From: Mya arenaria
Lineage: Eukaryota > Mollusca > Bivalvia > Myida > Myidae
NCBI RefSeq assembly: GCF_026914265.1
Contig: NC_069123.1
Location: 48,492,949 to 48,556,948, forward strand
Reading direction: 5' to 3'
Length of the DNA stretch: 64,000 nt
Shown piece after piece: positions 48,501 to 60,500 of this stretch (position 1 is its first letter; each line of letters opens with the position of its first letter). The notes beneath the pieces are model-generated. The model was not told the DNA's origin. It did no database searches and worked only from the letters and a program-made list of their open reading frames with translations. Position numbers and translations under genes: made by a program.

Positions 48501-51500
48501 TGATTGAAGAACTTGTAGTTTGTTTTAAAACGGTCAGCATATGAGAAGGCATTATGATGGAATAGTTCAAAGCATGTATGTGCGCATCTTTTAGGGGTTG
48601 AATACTGACATGACGCGGATTGATGCTGGGGCCCTGGTACAGGAGGACGATGCTTCCGGCCCGAACTGGACGTACCTAGAGATGAAGTTGGACAGGGATA
48701 CCGTGGACAACGACATATTTATCACCCTCAAATCCGAGGACCCCAGTGTCGTTGCATTCAACGTTTACCTGACATCAAAGGTACAACAGTGTCTTTAAAA
48801 AAAACATCGATATGCTAATATGGTTAGATGAACAGTTAAAGTTGTTGTTTTACTTCTGATCAATGTACTCTTCCCTACATGTGGTCTCATGTTGGTTGGA
48901 AAAGGAAGAGCTTTAGCGGCCTATTATATAAAACTGGTTGGGTTTAAGTAAACCAAAATAGTTATCGATTAGTCAATATTTATCCATAAATATAACTGTT
49001 GACCAATAGTTGTAGCCCGGAATTATAGCTATTCTGGACTATATTCTTGATTTTAAAAAGAAATTTCAAAATAAATTGTTTACTGTTGTAGTTATTTTCT
49101 TAAAAAGGTGAGAAATTAAGGGGTTGAAAAGTCTTCGTTTATTAGGGGTTGAAAAGACTTTGTTTAAGGTGGGGTTGAAAAGTCTTAGCACTTTTAGGGG
49201 TTGAAATGACAAAGGGGTTGAAAAGTCTTTGATTTCACAAATGACAAAGGGGTTGAAAAGTCTTGGGGTTGAAAAGTCTTGGGGTTGAAAAGTCTGACAG
49301 CCTATATAACAACGGTTTAATTTTGTTTGTACCGGAGGATTAGGCTGGGAAAACCCGAATAACTATAATTCCGGGCTTAAACTATTGCTTCTATGTTCAA
49401 AACTAGTCAAAAGGTAACCATGGATATGTTTTCCAGTTTTACACAATAGACAGCAGCTACTGTTTTATAAGTCCTACGGAAGTGCAAGATGAATATTGCG
49501 CAGACTGATGTGCAACTAAATCGGTGACCTTGACCATGTTGACGAAAAGGCAGAATCGTACAAACCCTAGTTACCAAGCCGGCCGATTTAGAACGAAAAA
49601 AGCAAACGCATGATCGAACGAAGAATTAAAAAGAAAAGCACATGTGTTATCTGTATCGTGTGCTTTATAAAGGATCGCAGTGTGAGCCGTATATTTGTTT
49701 ATGTAACTGCGTTAGAGTTGTTATTTTGTTGTTGGCGTTGCTGTTCCGGTTTTAAGTAAACTAGTTTGCAGGTATATCACAACATTAGCTAGCAAACTAA
49801 AATCAGTAATATGGCAACGCAAGAAATCCACCGTAAGCTGGACAATGACTTAATAACTCAAGTTATATTTGAACTTTTTCAGAGCACACTTAATAAGCTG
49901 AATTACGACCTGATGAAGACCACGAATGAAAACTGGGTGATCAAAGTGTCCCCGGCTGAGCGCGCCAATATGGAGCCGACTTATGGTTCGGATTATGTCG
50001 GCCTGATCAAGTACTCCGTGGAACCTGTGTACTTAGGTAATGGTCTAATGAACAAAGTCATGTTTAATATCACAACATGATTTGTCTTTTCAGTTGTAAG
50101 GTTTCACTTAAGATCCATAGTTTCAATACTGCTTGCAGACAGAGTATAATTGACCAAAGTACTGCCCAGAAACTTATTCGAGGTTCATTTAATAAGGCAG
50201 CAGTTTTTGTAATGATCGAGCAATCAGCATTTGAAACAAACGAGCTATCAGCGATTGGCACAATCGAGCTCTCAGATTTCGATGCAAGCGAGTTATCAGC
50301 TTTTGACACAAGCGATTTATCAGAATTTGGAAGCGTTTGGAACAAGCGATCTATCAGCTTTTGGCATAAGCGAGCTTTTAACCTTTGGAACAAGCGATCT
50401 ATCAGCGTTTGGAACAAGCGATCTATCAGCGTTTGGAACAAGCTATATATCAGTGTTTGGAACAAGCGATCTATCACCGTTTGGAACAAGCTATCTATCA
50501 CCGTTTGGAACAAGCGATCTATCACCGTTTGGAACAAGCGAGCTATTAGGTTTTGGCACAATCGACCTCTCAGATTTCGATACAAGCGAGCTCTCAGATT
50601 TCGATTCAAGCGAGCTCTCAGATTTCGATACAATCGAGCTATCAGCGTTTGGAACAATCGAGCGTTCAGAGTTTGGAACAAGCGATCTATCAGCGTTAGG
50701 AACAAGCTATCTATCAGCTTTTGGCACAAGCGAGCTATTAGCGTTTGGCACAATCAAGCTATGAGCTTGGAACAATCAAGATATCAGCGTTAGACACAAG
50801 CGATCTATCAGCTATTGGCACAAGCGAGCTATAAGCTTTTGGCACAAGCGAGCTTTAAGCGTTTGGCACAAGCGAGCTATCAGCTTTTGGCACAAGCGAG
50901 CTATCAGCCTTTCACACAATCGAGCTCTCAGATTTCGATACAAGCGAGTTATCAGCTTTAAGCACATTCGGACTATATAAGACATATAAGCAGTAATTTT
51001 GCAAAAGTGATTTTAAAAGGTGAATTCATCATTCTGAGAACGAGCTTAGTATGCCGGTATAGACGTTTATAACATACTCAGTTTACATTCCTCCAGTGGG
51101 AAACTCCAACAGGACTCGGCGTGACTCAGGGACCGGAAAAGTGCAGCCGTTCAACATTGGAACGACAACCACGGCGTGCCTGGTGTGGGACAACCAGCTA
51201 CAGGAATGGACCAGCGCGGAGTGCGAGGTAAAAGTTTCAAAACTGTGTTTGTTTAAACATAAAAACTTCATTGCTAACGTTTTCTTGCAGGCATTTCCGG
51301 TGAATTTGGCCGTGCTGGAATGCACGAGTGACGGATTTTTCTACTCGGACCAGAAATTATATGTTTGTCCTTTTTATGGCATTCGTTCGATTTTTTATTT
51401 TATTTAAAACACATTTTCGTACATTTCCCCAAATAACACGTGCGACATTGTTTCGGATTCCTATTGTATTTGAGGACTTTGTCATCTGATTGAACGCTAC

Positions 51501-54500
51501 TGGTGGCAGCACATGAAATATAACACAGTTTCCAATCTTAAAGTTGAAACTTGTATCTGATCGCCCTGTGGATGTCTCCAGGGTGACTACAACCCGGATA
51601 CGGGGGAGCTGGATTGCTCATGCCGCGCAATGAAGGAAATGACGTTAGCCAACTCGTTTTACGTGCCGCCCAACCGGATCGACTTCAGCAACGTGTTCCT
51701 CAAGTTCTCTCCCCTAAATCAGGCCGCCGTCATGGCAACGCTTATCATCGTCCTCCTCATCTATTTGCTTATAATCGTCTGGGCGCGCCGCCAGGACAGG
51801 ATAGACCTGCTTAAGGTACGCAATAGGGCTATATATTTTGAAAAAAATCAGCGATGTGATAAACATGGTTATTTAAATAGTTATATAAATTTACCCAAAC
51901 ATTCATTGACCCCTGTTGTTGTTTGAGGGGATGGGGGAATGTTCTTTATATTCGTTCTACTATTGTTTTATATTGATTCATATTTTTAAGTTAGTTTAAA
52001 CTTTATTCAATTTTACAATGATTGTGAAACAAGCTATAACAACTTATATTAATCACTCTTGCTGGCACGATGTTGCACGAGAGTGTGGTCTTGTGTTGTG
52101 GGAAACCGGAGAACCCGGAGAAAACCCACTTGGCCGGCTTGGTGACCACTAACCAAACTCACATGCGCCCAGGCCGGGAATCGAACCCGGGTCGCCTTGG
52201 TGAGAAGCGAGTGCGCTAACCACTGCGCTAACCGGACAACCTTTTTAAGTTGACAGGATAACGTTGTGAGCATGCCTCGAGTTCGTTATTTACTATATTA
52301 AGTGGAACGTGGTGTGTAAGCTTATTTATACTCATCATGTTTTTGGAGCATAGTGCACAGTCAAGATGTAACCATTGTTAGAGCTACCCTTCTATTTGTA
52401 ATTGTGTTATGGTGCGGCGGGAAATCAAACCTGCGACCCCTGGATTGACAGTCAAGGGTGTTACCACTTGACCAGGGGTCTGCCACCGAACCTGCGACCG
52501 CTGGATTGACAGTCAAGGGTGTTACCACTTGACCAGGGGTCTGCCACAAAGTGTTACGCATTCCCTTGCACATAGTTATACTATTTCAGTGGGGCGTGAC
52601 TCCGCTGTCAGACAACTTCTCGGAGGACAACTATTTCTACGTGGTCAAGGTGATAACGGGGATGCGGCCGGGTGCCGGCACCCGCTCCAAGGTCTGCTTT
52701 GTCGTCGCCGGCGAGGAGATGGATACCGGCGTTCGTGAACTCTCTGACGGCATCCGCAAGGTGACACCCACGTGATAATACTAGTAACTGAAAGAACCTC
52801 AAGTGAAGGACATATTAATCCGTTTAGATTTCAACATATATGGATATTTTAGTGGTTGCTTGTTCTGTAATGAGGTCATCTACGTCTTTAATTTAATCAC
52901 ATTGGTGTTTCTAGGAGTACGGCACGGGAAGCGTGTTGAATTTCCTAATGTCAACAACTGTGTACCTGGGGGACCTAGAGTACATCCGGCTGTGGCACGA
53001 TAACTCGGGCGGCAGTAACTATGCATCTTGGTACCTCAGCCGCGTCGAGATACAGGACGTACAGCGAGACGAAACGTAACACTGCCTCTTTTCTTACTTC
53101 TGACTATAAAGATATACCGGCCGTAAAATTAAACATCAATCGCACCTGTTCTTCGACTCTCTCTATGAACAGGTGGACGGGAATCGGTTCTTTGAACGTT
53201 TCTTTTACTTTTGCACATGCAATCTGACTTTTGATCTTCCTCTTTTAACACGTGAACATGTGTGCATTTTGTGCAAAGATTAACATATAAGTAGAAGTTT
53301 CCTCGTCTCCCCTTCGCCTATATGACTCCGTTGAAACTGTATAGCCCAGTACAGCCAGACTAGTAAATCCATGGAGTTGTATAGGCCACCACAAACAGGC
53401 TAATAAATTCATAAAACCCGCACCTATGCTTTACAAAATGCTCGACACCATTCAGTAACGAAGGTATTGTTTAGTTACCTGTGTTCTCCGTTCCAGATTT
53501 ATATTCCAAGCTGAGCGGTGGCTGGCAATTGACAAGGACGACGGGATGTTGGAGCGGGTACTTCCGGTTTGCAAGACGGAAAATCTGAATAAGTTTAAGA
53601 ACCGCTTCTTCCTGAATGCTAAAGATAATTTGGCAGGTATATAGACACGTACAATGATATGGGTTTCCAAGTTTGAAGCAATTGTATATCGTACTATCAT
53701 GCACCATGTCACACAACGGGTTGTATTGATTATTCTGTAAATTTATTCTATTTAAGATCAAAACTGTTATTTTGTACTAAATTTTGTTACTCAGAAAGCC
53801 ACATGTGGGTGTCGATAGCGTACCGGCCACAGTCGAGCAACTTTACGCGCTGCCAGCGAGCCTCGTGCGCGCTCGTGTTCATCATGCTTACGATGATTTC
53901 GAACGCCATGTTCTTCCAATCGTCGGGTGAGGACGGTAACATCGCGACGCCCAACGAAATCACACTCGGACCGTTCCGCTTTACCCTTCAACAGGTCCGC
54001 GCAATCTCACATACATAATTAATAAGTGTTTTTGTGATACACAAATATATATTTGTTGCAGTTAAATGCTCTATTAGACTCTATCTTGTTGTTTGGAGTA
54101 AACATAAATGTAGCCGGAAATGCATCTTTAACACCTATTTGGTCATTGTTTTACTCTATGATATTAAAATTTCAGAAGGAAAACATACAATTAAAGTGTA
54201 AAAAAAGGTTTTAGTGGAGTGCGTACTCACACTGGTTAAGTCAATATGTTTTCGGCATTTTAACCACTATAGACCACAATGACTTATATACAACAGTCAA
54301 AGAATTTAATATTGACCAAAACATTAATAACGTAACTGTCATTCCGTGATAATGGCAATCGACCAATCACACAACATGGAATCGCTGAAACCTAGTAACG
54401 CTACTGAAAATTGTGGCCTTCAAAGATGATATTTAATTAAGCAAATATTACTATTTGCTGAAGGGTTCCAGCTGTCAGTATCTTGGTTTTAAAACTCCTA

Positions 54501-57500
54501 ATGATTTGCCACACTTTATTTCTTAATGAAAAGTGTATTTTTACAGACCATGAGCGAGTCCTATTCAACACTTACTGTCTTTGTTAGCACAAAAGGTGTT
54601 TTGAGGGGAAACATATCGAGTTGTTTGTTATTCGTCCTTTATCGCCATAGCTTCAAATTCACTTGTTGGAATTCGCGTTCAAGTAAAACAGACGTTCATC
54701 ACTCAAAGTGTCGTTTTGATATGTCGCTGCCAGAAAATAATATTTACCTCCTTGTTAATCACTCCTTTAGATCTACATATCGGTGGTCTGCGCACTTATC
54801 GTCACCCCGCCCACCATCCTGCTCATATACATGTTCAAACTGTCGCGGCCTAAGGCCATGGATCCAAACGCCACGCTCTTCAAGCCCCGGGACCGCCCAA
54901 GCCGCTATCGACTTCCGTTTATGCACAGTTGGCTAGAGAAGGAACACCAGCGGAGCATAGATCTGGAGCGGCACCTCGTGCAGAAGGGATACCCGTCATT
55001 GCAGGTATTAGTATATACTAATTTATTTAAGCTCGATTTTGACGAAAGCTGATAGCTTATAGAATCACTCTCGAGTCTGTTACCTGGGCAGAATCCAGTA
55101 CTGTGTCCTTATTTAGAGGCAATGAGAAGTACCCCAGGTGGGGATCGAACCAACGACCACTTGGGTGAGAGGCGGACACCTACATTAGGCCACTCTCAAT
55201 CTCATTGCAGGTAGGGGCTCGAGTTATGGACAAGTGTGTTGAATAAAAACTCAGCGATCAAATACACCAAGGCCGCGTTCCTTACACTATACATGTATAG
55301 TAAAGCATGTCTTTGATATAGATATATAAATATATAAAAAATACATTTTATCCAAGCTGTTGAGAATAAAGAAGAAACGATTTTGGGGAATAAATGGGAC
55401 ACAATAAGCATGTCATCAAATTTGTTTGTAGATAATATAGTGGCAGATGGTGAAAAAAAAACCATGATACCCCATTGTCCACTAACATCAAATAGACCTG
55501 GTTAATTATTGTGCTCTGTATTTTGTTTATGATGGAAACATAATCACTTTTCCGAGTATTCTTAATACTCCGAATAATTGCATCGTAACGAATAAATGGT
55601 TCTATTCTTCAGCCATGTATCGCTGCATAAGAACATGATTCCGCCCATTGTATATCTGTGACCGAAATGTTGATTCACTGATTGATTTTATATCTTTTAT
55701 AGATTATTATAGTAATAAAAATACAGACATCATCACGACTTTGTACATGTATATGTCAGGGTTTACGGTTTCCTCACTGGGTGGCGAACGTTGCCTGGGT
55801 GCTGGTGTTTATCTGCTGGTTTTTGCCGGCTTTCTTCGTGATGCTTTACAGCATGGAGTGGGGCAAGAACAAGTCCGAGGAGTGGGTCACAACATTCCTG
55901 CTCTCCTTTTTCGAGTCCGTCTTCTGTCTAGACCCCATCAAGGTATGGACAACGCTTTTAAATATTCACTATGTAGTGTGTATGTTCGATTTTATAAGCC
56001 AATCAGTTAGAATTGAAGCTGTGATTTCTAGACATAATGGAAATGGTAAACACTGCCATAAATTGCCCTGTTTCATTATTGACATACATTGCGTTGCACG
56101 TGAGAAGTGGCTATGGTCACAGTTTCCAGGTATTTGGACTGCAATTTTGGTAAAAATCTGATTCGAGCGATTCGGTCTATAGGGTGATCTCTTGGTCTAA
56201 GAATTATAGAGTACAAAATCACATTTTTTTTTATAATTCTCAGACCAAGAGATCACCATAGGGACCGAATCACGCGAATCAGATAGCTCGACTGGCCAAA
56301 ACTGCAGTTCAAATACCAGGTAACAGTGGTTATGGTATGGTCCTTGTAATCGTCCCAGCAAATAATATTGCCATCCAGTAGCAACATAACATAACATTGA
56401 ATGCACTGTAACTTAGGTACTTAACTACCATGTTTTCTTCGTGTCTAGGTTGGAGTAATGGCTTTGACGTTTGCGGTGATATTCCGCTCCACAAAAGACT
56501 CGTCCGCCGTCATCAACCGCAGCACTATCATGCGGAAATATTCATCTACCATGAGGGGCCGCTCAGGTCAGATATATTTCAGTGAAAGCAACTTACTCAT
56601 CAGTTTTATAATAAGTAAATATTTAAACAGAACAAGAAAAAGTGCATATTTAAATATTTGTTGAAAAAAAAAATGCGCCATTGTTTTTATTGTGGTTTGT
56701 GTCATGTTTAGAAACCTGTAAAATTGTCTATTTTAAAAACAAATATGATATACGTGTTCTAAATGGCAACTTACCAGAAGTTATTTATAGCGTATTTATT
56801 TCCAGGTGGTATCCGTCTGCCGGCGCCACCCCTGGACGAGGACCAGCTGAGTGCGGCGCGGCAGATGCGCCAGCGGGAGCTTCTCATGAAGCGCGCCTTC
56901 CGGGACTGTATCACGAACCTTGCCATCTGCTGGATCCTGTTCTCCATCGCATACAGCAACCGTGACAGCCGCTCCTATCTCATGCACAAGGAGACGATGG
57001 AGGCTTTCATTCAGCCCATAGGCATGCCGCAGTTTGAATCGGTTCGAAATTATAACACATACTTGAATGTCTTATTACGTATTTACTAACCATTTAACCT
57101 GATTATGAAACCTTTGAAACGGTATCTCTTAATCAAGTATAGGTAAGTGAAGTGATGTATTGGAGTTAATACCTATGTCGGCAGCTTCGTCTTACGTTAA
57201 ATCGCTGGAGGAAGAAGGACTGACGGCATTTGGCTTCACACAAAATAAAAACACAAGTCCCTGATATGAAAGACCTGGTACAGTATTTTATATTTGCACA
57301 GCCAAGTTTTCGCAGATAATTTGTGACAAGAGGGGAAGTGAAGAGTAACTCCGAAATGGTTGAACATGTCTGGCAGTTATAGGTTTTGCCAGACGGATTT
57401 ATTTATAAATTTCAAATTAGATAAAAAAAAATGTTGGTTAAAAAGAGATCACAAAAGTAAACGGCAATAGCCTCCAAACACGTCCAGCCAAGGAAGCGAG

Positions 57501-60500
57501 GCTGTGCATTTACATGGATTCAACAACATTATATACATACACTCGGAACGAAGAAACTGTGCATGGTTAAACTTACATATTCTTAAACTAATAACAAGAG
57601 CAAGAACCGCTGTGCCATTAAAGCAAATATTATATTTGCATGTTTATAATTGAGCGTAAACATCTGACTACCTGGTACTATGATTACTAGTACGGTCGAA
57701 ACTCGTTCGCTCGAACTCCCAGGGACCTGCGAAAATACTTCGAGCCTCGAAAAATTCTAGCCAAGCAGAATTGCTTTCATTCTGTATAAAGAAATCGGTA
57801 CTTTAAATTCAGATTGAGCCAACGAGGAAATCGAGCGAAGCGAGCTTGAGCCAACGAGGAAATCGAGCGAAGCGAGTTTGAGCCAACGAGGTTCGAATGC
57901 ATAAAATTATATTAGACAGAAGTCGCCTCATTTTCCGCGCGAAACGTTAATGAATATATACTATTTTACAGATCAGGACTATATCTGATTTCTACCAATG
58001 GATGAACGAGTCAGTTATCCCTAACATGTTCCCGCAGTATGAGCCGAACGGTGTTACTCTCCATTGGCGCCATCGACAGTTCATCCACGGCGGCGCCAAG
58101 TACCGCGTCGGTCCGCCCAGGCTGCGCCAGCTCAGAACCCCGAAGGGTAAGTGAAAACCTTTCCGCGTTAAATGGTCCGATGCTTTGTGTCGCTTGAAAA
58201 TGCGACATATAGGTATTACTTTTGGTGTCGGTGGCGGTGTCGGTGGCGTCGACGTCGGCAGCAACAGCAAAACCTAGTGTAGACAATAACTTAAGAATCT
58301 ACTATTTAATCATTATGACGGAGTTTGTGGGGACGATATCTCCGTCAAATTTGATCAAGTGTTATCTATATTTTGCATTGAATAAGAATATTTCCATGTT
58401 GTGCAGACAGTTTTTTATGCCCCCGAAGGTGGGCATATTAAAATCGCACCGTCCGTCCGTGTGTCCGGTTCAATAACTCGTGTCCAGGCTGTAACTTTCT
58501 CTTGTATTGACAGATTTCAAAATAACTTGTCACATGTGTTTGACATACCAAGATGACATGTCGCGTGGAAGACCCGTGTCCCTACCTCTAAGGTCAAGGT
58601 CACACTTATTGTTTATTCACAATGGAATGCTGCATATAAGGACATAGAGTTGAGGATGTCGTGTCGGGCTGTAACTTTCTTTTGTATGGACATATTTTAA
58701 AATAACTTGCCACATGTGTTCAACATATCAAGACGACGTGTTGCGTGCAAGACTCGTGTCCTTACCTCTAAGGTCAAGGTCACACTTAGGTGTTTATTCA
58801 CAATGGAATGCTGCATAAAAGGACACAAGAGTATAGGTTGTCGTGTCCGGGCTGTAACTTTCTCTTGTATGGACATACATTGTGTCGACAGTGTGTTCGG
58901 GCCTTATGTCTATGGATCTATGCCAAGATTTTCCGTGGGATAAATCGCCTCAGTTATTCAATAGTTATGCCTCTTTAATCACACACAATAACTTACGTAT
59001 CCATTATTTAATCACGACAAAACTAAATAACAGTGTTTGTTGGCTGTGATTCAGCCTAGACATTCCAGAATTACACCCCTTGCCTTTCGATGTAAACTAT
59101 TGTTGGTCCATTACTTGTGAACACAAAACCTTGTGCATTCATATGCAATCATGATGAAACTTGGTGACACTGTTTGTTGGCATAATATATAAGTCAATGG
59201 GGATTTTTGTATAAATCGTTACAGTACCTAAAGAGTTATACCAAATCGTTACAGTACTTATTAAAGAGTTATACCCCAATGAAACAAACGTAAATTTATA
59301 TCATGTGCAAGCAGTAATTTAAGTAATTATTATCTTATCACAATGAAACTTGGTGACAGTGTTATGGGGCATATTATCTCAGTCAATTTCGATATAGGAA
59401 TCAATAGTATCAGTAACCCCAGAGATATATGCCCTTTTACAACGCAAATTGTAGGCTCACATATTGTGTAGTAAATTATTTATTACCCATTCATGATGAC
59501 ACTTGGTGACACTGGTTTAATGCATGATGTCATGATCGGTTTTGATTGTGACATGACTCGACCCGTAACATAAGAGTTATTCGCAATCTTATATTGACTT
59601 ACAGTTGGCTTTTTGTTTGAGTTACACTGGCAGTCAAGGTTCTCAAATGGCTTATAAGTTTTCTGTTGTTATTTTACAGTAATATTGATATTTGGGGAGC
59701 TCAAAATTGGGGACGATAGTATAGCAATTCGGGGGCGGTTTGACTTGTGGGATGTTTTAACATTTGGGCGGTTTGCATGGCTATCAAATACTGTTTTGGC
59801 AAATCAAGTTAACTGAAGACTACCGGTTGTATGTTAAAAAGCACGACACACAACGTGTTAATTCCTAGGTTACAAGTATAATAAAATCAAATTATTTTGA
59901 CGTCTCTTTTTTATGACAGATCACTGCGACTTGCCGTATATTGGTGGTACGGATTGCTACAAGAAGTACTCTCCAGCTACCGAGGAAGCAGATAGTTATT
60001 GTATTGGCTGGGTAACCGGATCCTGCGACCCTAAAGAGAAGTTGTATCAATACACTAGCGACGCATGGAAGTTCACTTCCGCCTTGGACATATGGGGTTT
60101 TCCGCTTGCCGGGTATTACACCACATACGGCGGGGGTGGCTATATCGCCAAGTTTGATGTAAACAGAGATATCAGTCAAAACGTTGTGGATGAATTATAC
60201 TCACAATCTTGGATCGACCGACAGTCAAGATCAGTTATTCTAGAGTTTACCCTTTATTGCATAAACGCCAATATATTTACGTACAATATGTTTATGGTTG
60301 AGTTTCCGGAAACTGGCGGCGCGTTCCCGTTCTACCTGATCTACCCCATGCGTGTGTACCAGCACCTCGGACCTGCCGGGATCTACACGCTGGCGTGCGA
60401 GGTTATCTTAGTGCTCTACATTCTCATCATCACCATCATGGCGATTATCGGCGTGTGTCAACAGAAGAAGGAGTACTTCAATGCGCCCTGGCAGGTGTAC

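Noticed and set aside
50070..50793. Frames of 177-238 aa on both strands
   Set aside because: Created by the 24-bp array in intron 18; no domain, no transcript signal.
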